From Muribaculaceae bacterium (GTDB taxonomy: Bacteria; Bacteroidota; Bacteroidia; Bacteroidales; Muribaculaceae), in contig JAEETL010000007.1 in the NCBI GenBank assembly GCA_016290325.1, positions 29,652 through 93,651 on the forward strand: 64,000 nucleotides of DNA. The letters run 5' to 3'. The notes beneath the pieces were generated by a model that made no database searches, was not told the DNA's origin, and saw only the letters and a program-made list of their open reading frames with translations. Positions 16,860-25,619 of the stretch are shown here, one piece after another (the stretch's first letter is position 1; each line of letters starts with the position of its first letter). Position numbers and translations under genes: made by a program.

Positions 16860-17981
16860 TTAAAAACGGTTGATGATGTCGGCAATAGCGCGGGCATCAT
16901 CGATTGTCAAGGGCGGTGCGATAGGCAGTGAGACCACCTCGGCGGCAAGGCGCTCGGTTATTGGCAATGATAGATGTGATAAATCCTTGTAACAAGGCTG
17001 ACGATGAGGCGGAGTGGCATAATGGATGTCGCTACCCACGCCATTGGCAGTGAGATAGGAACGGAAGTCGTCGCGCTCCTGAACACGCACTACATACTGA
17101 TGCCAAATCTGCCTCATTCCCTCAAAAATAACGGGAGTTTTCACACGGGGATTAGTAATGCATCGGTCATAGACGCGGGCAATCGCGGCACGCTCGTCAT
17201 TTTCCTGCTCCAAATAACGCAGTTTCACCCTGAGCATGGCTGCTTGAATCTCGTCAACACGACAGTTATAACCCAGATAAATATTATGATAGCGACGGTC
17301 AGAACCGTAATTGGCCAGAGCCCTGACGGTATCGGCCAAAACGTCGTCATTGGTTGTTACAGCTCCCGTATCTCCCAGCGCCCCCAGGTTCTTGGTGGGA
17401 TAGAAGCTGTTACCGGCAGCATCGCCTAGTCCACCCGTGACGAATGTGCCGTGCAATCCAGCCACATCGCTTGCTGCACCAATGGCTTGGGCATTATCCT
17501 CGATGATGAGCAAATCATGGTCACGGGCCACCTGCATCAAGCCAGAATCCCAGCATGGAGTACCATAGAGATGCACTGGCATAATAGCACGAGTGCGGTC
17601 GGTAATGAGGCTCTCGATGAGGCAGGAATCCATGTTCAGCGTATCCTCACGCGGCTCGCACAGCACCGGAACCAATCCGTTGTCACTGACAGCTAGCACA
17701 GTCGCCACATAGGTGTTTGCCGGAACGATGACCTCGTCACCCTCATGCAGACGGCCCAATTCCTTGTAAGCCCGCAAAATGAGTTTAAGGGCATCCAGCC
17801 CATTGCTCACACCGATGCAGTGCTTGACCTGGCACAACGCAGCAATCTCTTGTTCCAGCTGTTTAGTTTGTTCGCCACGCAGGTAGCGTCCTCCTTCAAT
17901 CACCTCACAGGCAGCCGCCTTGAGTTCATCCATGTAAGGGGCATTGGCAAGAGCCAGATCAAGAAAAGGATATTGCTTCAT
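16860..17981 (-). CDS. DegT/DnrJ/EryC1/StrS sugar aminotransferase, FdtB-like
   Basis: 373 residues, a fold-type I PLP enzyme. The PLP lysine is Lys197 in NSFYPTKNLGALGD. Other family motifs are VSNGLDALKLILRAY, VIVPANTYVATVLAV, IIEDNAQAIGA and YNCRVDEIQAAMLRVKL. It would transfer an amino group from glutamate to the 3-keto group of a dTDP-6-deoxyhexose. The neighbours, two FdtA/QdtA-type isomerase-like cupins and rfbA, point to dTDP-3-amino-3,6-dideoxyhexose (Fuc3N or Qui3N). No dedicated N-acetyltransferase or rfbB is nearby, so the pathway must be completed elsewhere. Confidence 0.85.
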   Translation of the reverse strand: MKQYPFLDLALANAPYMDELKAAACEVIEGGRYLRGEQTKQLEQEIAALCQVKHCIGVSNGLDALKLILRAYKELGRLHEGDEVIVPANTYVATVLAVSDNGLVPVLCEPREDTLNMDSCLIESLITDRTRAIMPVHLYGTPCWDSGLMQVARDHDLLIIEDNAQAIGAASDVAGLHGTFVTGGLGDAAGNSFYPTKNLGALGDTGAVTTNDDVLADTVRALANYGSDRRYHNIYLGYNCRVDEIQAAMLRVKLRYLEQENDERAAIARVYDRCITNPRVKTPVIFEGMRQIWHQYVVRVQERDDFRSYLTANGVGSDIHYATPPHRQPCYKDLSHLSLPITERLAAEVVSLPIAPPLTIDDARAIADIINRF

Positions 17982-17997
17982 CTTAGTTGGAGTTTCT

Positions 17998-18441
17998 TTA
18001 TTCTTTGGATTTATGTTTCAGTTCCAGGAACTTGTCATAGTCTCTCACATAATCGGCCTCATCAAAATGGTGGGAGTTGAGCACCAGACACACTGAACCC
18101 GAAGAGAAATTGTGCAACCGGTTCCAGATGCCAGGAACGACCAGCAGTCCTTGATAAGGGCGGTTAAGCGTGTAAGTGAACTGGTCATTGCCGTCATCTA
18201 TGGTCACATCAAAGCTGCCGCTGATGGCGACAATGAACTGCTGGCTCGTGTGATGGCTGTGACCACCCCGCTCTACCCCACCAGGCACATCATAGATATA
18301 GAATGTGCGCTGAACGTCAAACGGCAGTTCAACTCCGTTATCCACAACAGTGAGGTTTCCATTTTCATGATGGTGCCTGTTGAGACTGATGATGCGGCAA
18401 TCATTAATGCGCGCCACGCTGTGTGCATTGTTTTTGTCCAT
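17998..18441 (-). CDS. FdtA/QdtA-type dTDP-4-keto-6-deoxyhexose 3,4-ketoisomerase (WxcM-like cupin), copy B
   Basis: About 147 residues of cupin fold. The start ATG at 18441 has GGAGG nine bases upstream and lies one base after the preceding stop; a GTG six codons up would overlap. The active-site segment is RGGHSHHTSQQ, with His61 and His63 matching the two histidines of FdtA. Also seen are FYIYDVPGG and ISGSFDVTIDDG. It would move the keto group from C4 to C3 of dTDP-4-keto-6-deoxyglucose before transamination by the downstream FdtB-like enzyme. Confidence 0.82.
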   Translation of the reverse strand: MDKNNAHSVARINDCRIISLNRHHHENGNLTVVDNGVELPFDVQRTFYIYDVPGGVERGGHSHHTSQQFIVAISGSFDVTIDDGNDQFTYTLNRPYQGLLVVPGIWNRLHNFSSGSVCLVLNSHHFDEADYVRDYDKFLELKHKSKE

Positions 18442-18442
18442 A

Positions 18443-18871
18443 TCAACGTTCCTCCCCACGCTTTAACTCCTTAAACAATTCAAAATCCTCGATGTAGTCT
18501 TCGGGAGCATAATGGGTGCTGGAAAGCACCAATGCCACCGAGTTGGTCGAGAAATTGTCGATGTGACGCCACACCATATTTGGCACATATAGCCCTATCT
18601 GCGGACGCGCAAGATGGAACGTCTGTTCCTGCTTGCCGTCATTGACCACCACATCAAAGCTACCGCTCAACGACACGATGAACTCCTGCTGTTCCTTAAA
18701 AGCATGGCCATCACGCCACATGCCACTGGGTACGTCGTAAATCCAGTAGTTGCGTTTCACCTCAAATGGCACATGCATTCCGCTCTCAATGAACGTCAGG
18801 TTGCCCCGAGGGTCATTGATTTTAGGCAGTTCGATGAGATGGACCTCGTTAATTTTATCTTTTAAGTCCAT
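18443..18871 (-). CDS. FdtA/QdtA-type (WxcM-like) cupin, copy A
   Basis: 142 residues and clearly homologous to the next gene ([40 protein letters not shown]). The active-site segment reads [10 protein letters not shown]: His56 is kept, but the second histidine is Phe58. It may thus have altered stereochemistry, be a partner subunit, or be inactive. Tandem WxcM-like genes are common in Bacteroidetes polysaccharide loci. The start overlaps the 3' end of rfbA by 17 bases, showing translational coupling. Confidence 0.82.
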   Translation of the reverse strand: MDLKDKINEVHLIELPKINDPRGNLTFIESGMHVPFEVKRNYWIYDVPSGMWRDGHAFKEQQEFIVSLSGSFDVVVNDGKQEQTFHLARPQIGLYVPNMVWRHIDNFSTNSVALVLSSTHYAPEDYIEDFELFKELKRGEER

Positions 18872-19742
18872 TTTGGGCTAGTCGGATGAGATATTGTCCA
18901 TATTGGTTCTTTTTCATCGGCTCAGCTAGTGCCAGCAGCTGATCGGCATCAATCCACCCTTTACGGAAGGCAATCTCCTCCAACGCTGCCACTTGGACAC
19001 CTTGCATATTGACAATGGTGCCGATGAAGTTAGACGCATCGGCCATAGAGTCGCTGGTACCGGTATCCAACCATGCGAAGCCACGACCTAGTGTCTGCAC
19101 ATAAACCCTATCCTGAGAGAGGAACTTCTGGTTGACCGTTGTAATTTCCAGCTCACCGCGTGCGCTTGGCTTGATATGCTTGGCAATTTCCACGACATCA
19201 TTGGGATAGAAGTATAGGCCTGTCACGGCAAAGTTGCTCTTTGGATGCGCGGGTTTCTCCTCAAGGCTGATTGCCTTGCCTTGCTCGTCAAACTCCACAA
19301 CGCCGAAACGCTCTGGATCCCTTACGGCATAGGCCCACAGGGTGCACACGTTCTCTCGTTCGGTGCGCTCGACAGCGTCAATCAGCATCCGTGTGAAGCT
19401 CTGGCCATAAAAGATATTGTCACCCAAAACAAGGCACGCGCTGTCCTTGCCGACGAACTCCTCGCCAATAATGAACGCCTGGGCAAGTCCCTCGGGGCGA
19501 GGCTGCTCGGCATACTCAAACCGCACGCCTAATTCCTCACCGCTCCCCAACAGCCTGCGGAACATGGGCAAGTCCTGAGGGGTCGAGATAATCAAGATTT
19601 CGCGGATGCCAGCAAGCATCAGCACCGAAATCGGATAATAAACCATCGGCTTGTCATAGATGGGTATCAATTGCTTTGATATACCTTTGGTCACCGGGTA
19701 AAGCCTTGTTCCAGAGCCTCCCGCAAGTACAATTCCTTTCAT
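18855..19742 (-). CDS. rfbA: glucose-1-phosphate thymidylyltransferase RfbA
   Basis: 295 residues from the ATG at 19742 ([18 protein letters not shown]). The longer frame upstream lacks family similarity. The nucleotide-binding GGSGTRL motif, [32 protein letters not shown] and [11 protein letters not shown] are all present. It makes dTDP-glucose from glucose-1-phosphate and dTTP, the first step of dTDP-deoxysugar synthesis. It heads a four-gene operon with the two cupins and the aminotransferase; the dehydratase RfbB is not in this window. Confidence 0.95.
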   Translation of the reverse strand: MKGIVLAGGSGTRLYPVTKGISKQLIPIYDKPMVYYPISVLMLAGIREILIISTPQDLPMFRRLLGSGEELGVRFEYAEQPRPEGLAQAFIIGEEFVGKDSACLVLGDNIFYGQSFTRMLIDAVERTERENVCTLWAYAVRDPERFGVVEFDEQGKAISLEEKPAHPKSNFAVTGLYFYPNDVVEIAKHIKPSARGELEITTVNQKFLSQDRVYVQTLGRGFAWLDTGTSDSMADASNFIGTIVNMQGVQVAALEEIAFRKGWIDADQLLALAEPMKKNQYGQYLIRLAQNGLKR

Positions 19743-20085
19743 AGTCGGTAATAAAGATTTGTTGTCTGTTTGTTTTATTGGGCGAAGATACAAAGATTTT
19801 CATAACGCACCAAGCATTGGGGAGGAAAAATTGGTTAACTCATGACGACTTCCTGTTAATCGCCGCCCCAAAACGGCCTTATGAATTATAAGCGACAGGG
19901 GCGAATGGACGAAAAATCGTCGTTTTTCGGACCAAAAGTGTCAAAAATTCTAAATCGGGCTGAATAAATCGAAAATTTGTTACCGATAAATAGTGCAGAC
20001 GTGACAAATTTACAGTACTTTTGTGCCCTGAAAAAGATTGTTTAATCGTTTATACAAACCATATAATATTATAATATTTCTAAAA
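19743..20085. other. divergent intergenic region between rfbA and the PFP gene
   Basis: 343 bases without a credible gene. It contains a small inverted repeat, CGAAAAA/TTTTTCG (19910-19929), and a plus-strand -7 box TACTTTTG at 20016-20023. That box would give the PFP mRNA a leader of about 55 bases. Nothing else is recognised. Confidence 0.6.
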
Positions 20086-21744
20086 ATGACTGACAACAAG
20101 AGTTTAATGGAGAACATGAGGCTGACATACAGGCCCAAGCTGCCCGTCACCCTCAGGTGCCCCGTACGCGCAATCGAGGGAGAACCCACAGAGTCGGTGG
20201 CCGACCAAGAGGCCATCAAGTCACTCTTCCCCTGCACCTATGGCATGCCGCAGTTGACCTTTGAACGCGATGATTCGGCCATGCCGCCCGAGAAGCCCTT
20301 CAACGTGGGTGTAATCCTGAGCGGCGGTCAGGCTCCCGGCGGTCACAATGTGATTTGTGGCCTGTATGATGGTATTAAGGCTTTGAACAAGTATTGCCGC
20401 TTGTACGGTTTCCTTGGCGGACCTAACGGTCTTGTCAAGCACCGCTACATTGAGATCACTGGCGACATGATTGAAGAGTACCGCAACACTGGTGGTTTTG
20501 ACCTTATCGGCTCGGGCCGCACCAAGCTGGAAAAGCCCGAACAGTTTGAGGCCGGTTTGCAGATCCTGCGCGAACTCAAGATTACGGCGCTGGTAATCAT
20601 CGGTGGTGACGACAGCAACACCAATGCCGCCATCCTGGCCGAGTACTACAAGGCTCACGATTCAGGTGTGCAGGTTATCGGTGTCCCCAAGACCATCGAC
20701 GGTGACCTCAAGAACGAGCACATTGAGATTTCGTTCGGTTTTGACACAGCAACCAAGGTTTACAGTGAGCTCATCGGCAACGTTGCCCGAGACTGTAATT
20801 CAGCCAAGAAATACTGGCACTTCATGAAGCTCATGGGACGCTCAGCGTCACACATCGCCCTGGAGTGCGCCTTGCAGACCCGCCCCAACTACTGCATTAT
20901 CAGCGAGGAGGTTGAAGCTAAGGAAAAGACCCTGCACGACATCGCCGAGGAGATTGCCACTATCGTTGTCAAGCGCCATGATATGGGTATGGACTACGGT
21001 ACTGTCCTCGTCCCCGAGGGCATCGTGGAGTTCGTTCCCACCATGAAGAAGCTCATCTCTGAGCTCAACGAGATGCTGACCAAATTCCCCGAGATCTCAA
21101 ATCTGCGTGAAATGGAGCAGAACAACTTCGTGCGCGAGCATCTGTCCGAGGAGAACCGCGTCGTTTACGACTCACTGCCCGAGGAAGTTGCACGCCAGCT
21201 GGCGTTGGACCGCGACGAGCACGGCAACGTGATGGTATCCCAGATCGAGAGCGAGCGTCTGCTCAGCAGCATGGTAGCCCATGTGCTTGACATGCGTGCC
21301 GAGGCCGGCGAGATTGAACGCATCAAGTTCAAGACTCAGCATCACTTCTTTGGTTACGAGGGACGTGCATCCTTCCCCTCCAACTTTGATGCAGACTACT
21401 GCTACTCGCTAGGTTACAACGCTTCTCACCTCATCTTTGTGGGCGCCACCGGTTACATGTCGGCCATCACCCACCTGGGACGCAAGGCTCAGGATTGGGT
21501 TGCCTGCGGTGTGCCCATCACCATGATGATGAACATGGAACGTCGTTCCGGTAAGGACAAGCCCGTTATCCGCAAGGCTATGGTGGACCTCGAGGGTGCT
21601 CCCTTCAAGCACTTTGTCGAGAACCGCGACAAGTGGGCGCTCGAGACGTGCTACATCTATCCCGGCCCCATCCAGTTCTTCGGCCCCGAGGAATTGGTTG
21701 ACAAGACTTCCTACACGCTGTTCTTTGAGCAGTTCGGCAAGTAA
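20086..21744 (+). CDS. pfp: diphosphate--fructose-6-phosphate 1-phosphotransferase (PPi-PFK)
   Basis: 552 residues from the ATG at 20086; the 16 codons further up lack similarity. It belongs to the long group of PPi-dependent phosphofructokinases. GVILSGGQAPGGHN, VIIGGDDSNTNA (Asp pair where ATP enzymes have Gly), GVPKTIDGDLKN and LMGRSASHIALECAL are visible. It phosphorylates fructose-6-phosphate reversibly with pyrophosphate, the main glycolytic PFK in many gut Bacteroidetes. It is a single-gene unit with its own promoter box and a strong terminator. Confidence 0.95.
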   Translation: MTDNKSLMENMRLTYRPKLPVTLRCPVRAIEGEPTESVADQEAIKSLFPCTYGMPQLTFERDDSAMPPEKPFNVGVILSGGQAPGGHNVICGLYDGIKALNKYCRLYGFLGGPNGLVKHRYIEITGDMIEEYRNTGGFDLIGSGRTKLEKPEQFEAGLQILRELKITALVIIGGDDSNTNAAILAEYYKAHDSGVQVIGVPKTIDGDLKNEHIEISFGFDTATKVYSELIGNVARDCNSAKKYWHFMKLMGRSASHIALECALQTRPNYCIISEEVEAKEKTLHDIAEEIATIVVKRHDMGMDYGTVLVPEGIVEFVPTMKKLISELNEMLTKFPEISNLREMEQNNFVREHLSEENRVVYDSLPEEVARQLALDRDEHGNVMVSQIESERLLSSMVAHVLDMRAEAGEIERIKFKTQHHFFGYEGRASFPSNFDADYCYSLGYNASHLIFVGATGYMSAITHLGRKAQDWVACGVPITMMMNMERRSGKDKPVIRKAMVDLEGAPFKHFVENRDKWALETCYIYPGPIQFFGPEELVDKTSYTLFFEQFGK

Positions 21745-21818
21745 CAACACTGTGGCTTATCGTCAAGGGACGTCCCCTAACGACAATAAGTATATCGTTT
21801 AACTTCTAAACAGCTTGC

Positions 21819-21853
21819 TCCCCGCCCCAGGTTAATTTGGAGGCGGGGATTTT
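21819..21853 (+). terminator. intrinsic terminator after the PFP gene
   Basis: TCCCCGCC (21819-21826) pairs with GGCGGGGA (21842-21849), followed by TTTT. Confidence 0.85.
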
Positions 21854-21967
21854 GCTTACAATGTTCCACACCAGTCACATCGTGCAATAAAGGACCGGCA
21901 TTCTCGTTTATTGATTAGATTTGTCACATTATTAATTATTAGATAACAACAAAAAAAGAATACTGAT

Positions 21968-22576
21968 ATGTTCTCAGGAATCGTAGAAGAAGCCGCGCGC
22001 GTCGTGGCATTGCGTAAGGACGGCGGCAACCTACACATCACCCTCAAGTGCTCTTTCACCAACGAGTTGAAGATTGATCAGAGCGTGTCGCACAATGGCG
22101 TGTGCCTCACCGTAGTTGAACTGCCTGGCGACGGCACCTATACCGTCACCGCCATTCAGGAGACGCTTGATCGCAGCAACCTGGGCCTACTCAAGGTGGG
22201 TGACGAGGTGAACGTCGAGCGCTCGATGCTTATCGAGGGACGGCTTGACGGCCACATCGTGCAGGGCCATGTTGATCAGACGGCCATCTGCACCGATGTC
22301 AAAGAGGTGGACGGCAGTCACTACTTCACCTTCAAGTATGAGGTGGCACCCGAGATGGCCCGCAAAGGCTATGTCACTGTCGAGAAAGGCAGCGTGACGG
22401 TCAACGGAGTATCGCTCACCGTGTGCAACAGCGAGCGCGACAGCTTCCAGGTCGCCATCATCCCTTATACCCGCGAGATCACCAACTTCCATTGCATTGA
22501 GGTGGGGACTGTGGTTAATCTGGAGTTTGACATCATCGGCAAGTACCTTGCCCGCCTGATGGAGTTCGCACTGTAA
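21968..22576 (+). CDS. ribE: riboflavin synthase alpha chain
   Basis: 202 residues with two lumazine-binding repeats. The start MFSGIVEEAARV is diagnostic. Repeat 1 has VSHNGVCLTVVE and repeat 2 has VTVNGVSLTVCN, each followed by a linker region (ETLDRSNLG; PYTREITNF). Trimeric riboflavin synthase dismutates two 6,7-dimethyl-8-ribityllumazines to riboflavin. No FMN-riboswitch-like leader is seen in the 110 bases upstream. The yfcE-like gene follows after 26 bases. Confidence 0.95.
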   Translation: MFSGIVEEAARVVALRKDGGNLHITLKCSFTNELKIDQSVSHNGVCLTVVELPGDGTYTVTAIQETLDRSNLGLLKVGDEVNVERSMLIEGRLDGHIVQGHVDQTAICTDVKEVDGSHYFTFKYEVAPEMARKGYVTVEKGSVTVNGVSLTVCNSERDSFQVAIIPYTREITNFHCIEVGTVVNLEFDIIGKYLARLMEFAL

Positions 22577-22602
22577 TAAGGACTAAAGCCTAAGGCCTCA
22601 TT

Positions 22603-23097
22603 ATGAAGAAGATAGGCGTCATCAGTGATACCCACGCCTGGTGGGACGACCGCTACGCTCAGCATTTCGCCGACTGTGACGAGATATGGCATGCCGGTGA
22701 CATCGGTAGCGACGAACTGGCCGACAAGCTGGAAGCCATCGCACCCGTGTTCCGCGCGGTGTGCGGCAACGTGGATGGCGCGTCATTGCGCCGCCGCTAT
22801 AAGGAGATGGAAATCTTTGAGGTCGAGGGCGTCAAGGTGGTGATGACCCACATAGGAGGTTATCCGGGCAAGTATGCCCCTGGCATAAGGCAGCGGCTCG
22901 AATTGTCCAAGCCTAAACTGTTTGTGTGCGGCCATAGCCACATTCTTAAAGTGATGCCCGACCGTGCACTGGGATGCCTCGTCGTCAATCCGGGTGCCGC
23001 CGGCGTGCAAGGCTGGCAAGTGGTGCGCACGCTCGTTACCCTCACACTGGATCAGGGCAACATCACCCATGCCCAAGTCATTGAATTAGCAAAATAA
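22603..23097 (+). CDS. YfcE/MJ0936-family metallophosphoesterase
   Basis: 164 residues with the calcineurin-like metal-binding set: SDTHAWWD (Asp, His), WHAGDIGS (Asp), VCGNVDG (Asn), MTHIGG (His) and FVCGHSHILK (two His). YfcE-type enzymes hydrolyse phosphodiesters; the natural substrate is unknown. It follows riboflavin synthase closely and precedes a SPOR lipoprotein, so co-transcription is likely without an obvious functional link. Confidence 0.9.
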   Translation: MKKIGVISDTHAWWDDRYAQHFADCDEIWHAGDIGSDELADKLEAIAPVFRAVCGNVDGASLRRRYKEMEIFEVEGVKVVMTHIGGYPGKYAPGIRQRLELSKPKLFVCGHSHILKVMPDRALGCLVVNPGAAGVQGWQVVRTLVTLTLDQGNITHAQVIELAK

Positions 23098-23152
23098 GCG
23101 AAGCGCCAAGAGTTCTTTGCTTGATTAGTGAATTTGTAACAGAGTAAAGTCA

Positions 23153-23656
23153 ATGAAGAAAAAGACATTATATACTATTGTGGCCCTCGTTTTGGCGTCA
23201 GTAATGATGACGTCCTGCCACAGCAGCGAGAAGAACTACCGCGAGGCTTATGAGAAAGCCGCCGAACGGCGCAAGACGGGCATCGGGGCCGAAACCTACG
23301 CCAAGATTGAGGCCGAGCGGCAACGTTATACCCACGTGATCAACGGCGACAGCGTGCGCATGGTCTATGTCAACGCCAATGTCGCCATCGACTCGACCGA
23401 TGCGGTTAGTCCCTACAATGTCGTGGTCGCCACTTTCTCCCAGCGCTTGAACGCCCAAAGTTACCGCGACCGCTTGCGCGAGGAATGCGGCTTTAAGGGC
23501 AGCTATGTGCTGTTCGGCGGTCCCGACAAGCAATATTATGTGGTCCTGCAAGGTTTTGATGACAAGGAGAAGGCTGCTGCCCTACTCCATGACATCGACA
23601 AGAAAGTGTGCCTCAAGATTCTAGAGCCACTTCCCTGGATCCTACGCAGGCTATAA
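23153..23656 (+). CDS. SPOR-domain lipoprotein
   Basis: 167 residues. The lipoprotein signal peptide ends in MMTSC, so the mature protein is anchored by Cys22. The C-terminal half (about 80-160) is a SPOR domain: YNVVVATFSQRLNAQSYRDRL, then YVLFGGPDKQYYVVLQGFDDKEKA. SPOR domains bind denuded glycan strands at the division site, so a septal envelope role is plausible. The lipid anchor after Cys suggests the periplasmic side of a membrane. Confidence 0.88.
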   Translation: MKKKTLYTIVALVLASVMMTSCHSSEKNYREAYEKAAERRKTGIGAETYAKIEAERQRYTHVINGDSVRMVYVNANVAIDSTDAVSPYNVVVATFSQRLNAQSYRDRLREECGFKGSYVLFGGPDKQYYVVLQGFDDKEKAAALLHDIDKKVCLKILEPLPWILRRL

Positions 23657-23682
23657 ACGAACACATCAATGAATAAAATGAA

Positions 23683-23707
23683 CGAGGGGCGCTTCATGCG
23701 TCCCTCG
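23683..23707. terminator. terminator hairpin between the SPOR gene and efp
   Basis: CGAGGGGCGC pairs with GCGTCCCTCG around a TTCAT loop. It is placed between convergent genes and may act in both directions. Confidence 0.7.
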
Positions 23708-23737
23708 CTATATTTTGATAGATGTGATATCGCTTGT

Positions 23738-24301
23738 TTAGCGCACGCGGCCAACGTAGCTGCCGTCGCGGGTGTCAACCTCAATGATCTCGTCGGTGTC
23801 GATGAACAGGGGCACGCGTACGGTGGCGCCAGTCTCGACGGTGGCGGGCTTGAGGGTGTTGGTAGCGGTATCGCCTTTCACGCCGGGCTCAGTGTAAGTG
23901 ATCTTGAGCTGGGTCTTGATGGGCATCTCGGCAAAGAGCACGGTCTCGGTCGAAGCGTCGCTGACAACTTCAACGATATCGCCTTCCTTCATATAGTCGG
24001 CGCCAGTGATGAGGTTCTTGTCGATAGGAATCTGCTCAAAAGTCTCGTTATTCATAAACATGGCATCGTTGCCATCCATGTAGAGGTACTGATAGGGGCG
24101 ACGCTCAACGCGCACGTCCTCGAGCTTCTCACCGATATTGAAGCGGCGCTCCAGTACGCGGCCATCAACGACGTTTTTGAGTTTGGTGCGCATAAAGGTG
24201 TTACCCTTACCGGGCTTTACATGCAGGAATTCGATGCAGAAATACAGATCGCCATCCAAGCGGATGCAGGTTCCGTTCTTGATGTCTTGAGCATTAATCA
24301 T
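23738..24301 (-). CDS. efp: elongation factor P
   Basis: 187 residues, standard for EF-P. It has the KOW-like N-terminal domain and two OB domains (DGSYVGRVR end). The loop that reaches the peptidyl-transferase centre reads VKPGKGNTF with Lys32, the position that is modified in many bacteria. EF-P relieves stalling at polyproline, which may matter for the Pro/Glu-rich HU protein in this window. A promoter lies at 24363-24393. Confidence 0.95.
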   Translation of the reverse strand: MINAQDIKNGTCIRLDGDLYFCIEFLHVKPGKGNTFMRTKLKNVVDGRVLERRFNIGEKLEDVRVERRPYQYLYMDGNDAMFMNNETFEQIPIDKNLITGADYMKEGDIVEVVSDASTETVLFAEMPIKTQLKITYTEPGVKGDTATNTLKPATVETGATVRVPLFIDTDEIIEVDTRDGSYVGRVR

Positions 24302-24362
24302 AATTGTAGTGCTATAATTATATTTTATGTGAATATTGTTTGTTCTCAGTCGTTTGAGAGTG

Positions 24363-24393
24363 CAAAATTAGTGATTTTGAGAAAAAAAGCAAA
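24363..24393 (-). promoter_or_regulatory. efp promoter
   Basis: On the minus strand TTTG (24390-24393), a 19-base spacer and TAATTTTG (24363-24370), a full match to the Bacteroidetes consensus. The leader is about 55 bases. Confidence 0.75.
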
Positions 24394-24419
24394 AAGTTTT
24401 CTGCAAAAATGCATTTGGA

Positions 24420-24451
24420 TTTGTGTATTTTGAAAAAAAGGACTAATTTTG
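24420..24451 (+). promoter_or_regulatory. rpmH promoter
   Basis: TTTG (24420-24423), a 20-base spacer and TAATTTTG (24444-24451). It is divergent from the efp promoter, and the leader is about 45 bases. Confidence 0.72.
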
Positions 24452-24503
24452 CACCGCATTTTGCGAAAATTTTTCGGAACGAACTAAAAAACAGAGATAA
24501 ACA

Positions 24504-24656
24504 ATGAAAAGAACATTCCAACCCTCGAACCGTAAGAAAGCCAACAAGCATGGCTTCCGTAGTCGCATGCGCACCGCCGATGGCCGCAAGGTTCTTGCCC
24601 GTCGCCGCGCTAAGGGTCGTTACAGCCTCACTGTTAGCGATACCGTCTACAAGTAA
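24504..24656 (+). CDS. rpmH: 50S ribosomal protein L34
   Basis: 50 residues read directly from the sequence. It begins [18 protein letters not shown] and ends VSDTVYK. The basic MKRTFQPS opening and the [17 protein letters not shown] segment are diagnostic for L34, a small 23S rRNA-binding protein. It stands alone here, not next to rnpA as in many bacteria; it lies between efp and a lysozyme-like gene. A terminator hairpin follows about 50 bases later. Confidence 0.95.
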   Translation: MKRTFQPSNRKKANKHGFRSRMRTADGRKVLARRRAKGRYSLTVSDTVYK

Positions 24657-24708
24657 TCCCCTGTAAAGGGTTGCCGAGAGTATAATCTAGGCACTTTAAC
24701 CGCATCAA

Positions 24709-24747
24709 GCCGTTATGGTCACTCGAGACCGTAACGGCATTTGTTGC
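24709..24747 (+). terminator. intrinsic terminator after rpmH
   Basis: GCCGTTATGGTC (24709-24720) pairs with GACCGTAACGGC (24727-24738), followed by ATTTGTTGC. Confidence 0.7.
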
Positions 24748-25040
24748 GTTATGCATCATCATGGCTAATGGGAAATGTACCAGGTAAGATATTGAAACAA
24801 CAAGTCATTCTTAATTATTGTATTTCATTCTTTATCAGCCAGTTATTAACTATTATTAGTTTTGACATGAGGTGCTATGCTATAACAAGTAATATAGTTT
24901 TCTTTCACCCTTCACTCATAATATGATTCTGTCTGCCATCTTTTTACACTAAATATCTTGCTTTTTTATAGACGATGTCGTATCTTTGTAAAATCATTAG
25001 CCATTAGTTAAACCATTATTAATTACTAAAACTTAAAACA
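24739..25040. other. AT-rich intergenic region before the lysozyme gene
   Basis: About 300 bases with no supported gene. The only element seen is the promoter at 24958-24988. Confidence 0.6.
24958..24988 (+). promoter_or_regulatory. promoter of the GH108-like gene
   Basis: TTG (24958-24960), a 20-base spacer and TATCTTTG (24981-24988). The leader is about 45 bases. Confidence 0.65.
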
Positions 25041-25583
25041 ATGGAAAGAATTGAAAAGTATGGCATATTTTGCCGCAGTTGGGAAGGTGGTTTCGCCAAC
25101 CATCCTAGCGACCCTGGAGGAGCGACAATGAAGGGAGTCACATTAGCAACCTATCGCGCTTACTGCAGAGCAAAGGGATATAAAAGACCGTCTGTAGAAG
25201 ATTTAAAGAAAATCTCAGACAAAACCTGGAACGCGGTCCTGCGTTGGGGTTATTGGGGCAAAATTAAAGCCGACCAAATTGACGATGAATGGGTAGCCTA
25301 TATATTCGTCGATTGGGTATGGATGAGTGGAACTGGATACATTCGTCTCGTTCAGCGACGCCTAGGTTTAACGGATGACGGTATTATCGGTCCTAAATCT
25401 CTAGCTAAAATCAACTCCATGAACGGTGAGGAATTGTTTAACCTCATCTGGAATGAGAGGAAAGCTCATTTTGAACGCATCGGGACTGGCAAGAAAGCTG
25501 TCTTCTTAAAAGGATGGATGAGGCGCCTTAACAGCATCCATTATGGCTATCTGGTGCCCAACGGAGGCAAGAAATTGGAATAA
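25041..25583 (+). CDS. GH108-type N-acetylmuramidase (phage-endolysin-like)
   Basis: 180 residues. The N-terminal half matches glycoside hydrolase 108: the catalytic Glu15 in SWEGGFANHPSDPGGATMKGVT-like sequence, then RWGYWGKIKADQI. The C-terminal half resembles a peptidoglycan-binding domain (VQRRLGLTDDGIIGPKSLAKIN). It would cleave the glycan backbone of peptidoglycan. There is no signal peptide, holin or phage gene around it, and it has its own host-type promoter. It is thus an isolated phage-like lysozyme, either a prophage remnant or a domesticated enzyme. Confidence 0.85.
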   Translation: MERIEKYGIFCRSWEGGFANHPSDPGGATMKGVTLATYRAYCRAKGYKRPSVEDLKKISDKTWNAVLRWGYWGKIKADQIDDEWVAYIFVDWVWMSGTGYIRLVQRRLGLTDDGIIGPKSLAKINSMNGEELFNLIWNERKAHFERIGTGKKAVFLKGWMRRLNSIHYGYLVPNGGKKLE

Positions 25584-25619
25584 CCTTTCATTGATGCAAT
25601 GAGTACTTAGCCTTCCCAC

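Noticed and set aside
19743..19793. N-terminal extension of RfbA by 17 codons
   Set aside because: The family starts at MKGIVLAGG; the extension is AT-rich and unlike any RfbA.
21855..21967. FMN riboswitch before riboflavin synthase
   Set aside because: The gap is only about 110 bases and lacks the conserved AGGNYA- and GGGGCR-type segments.
24741..24926. 61-codon frame between rpmH and the lysozyme gene
   Set aside because: It begins at the rpmH terminator, has no ribosome-binding site and shows no recognisable domain.
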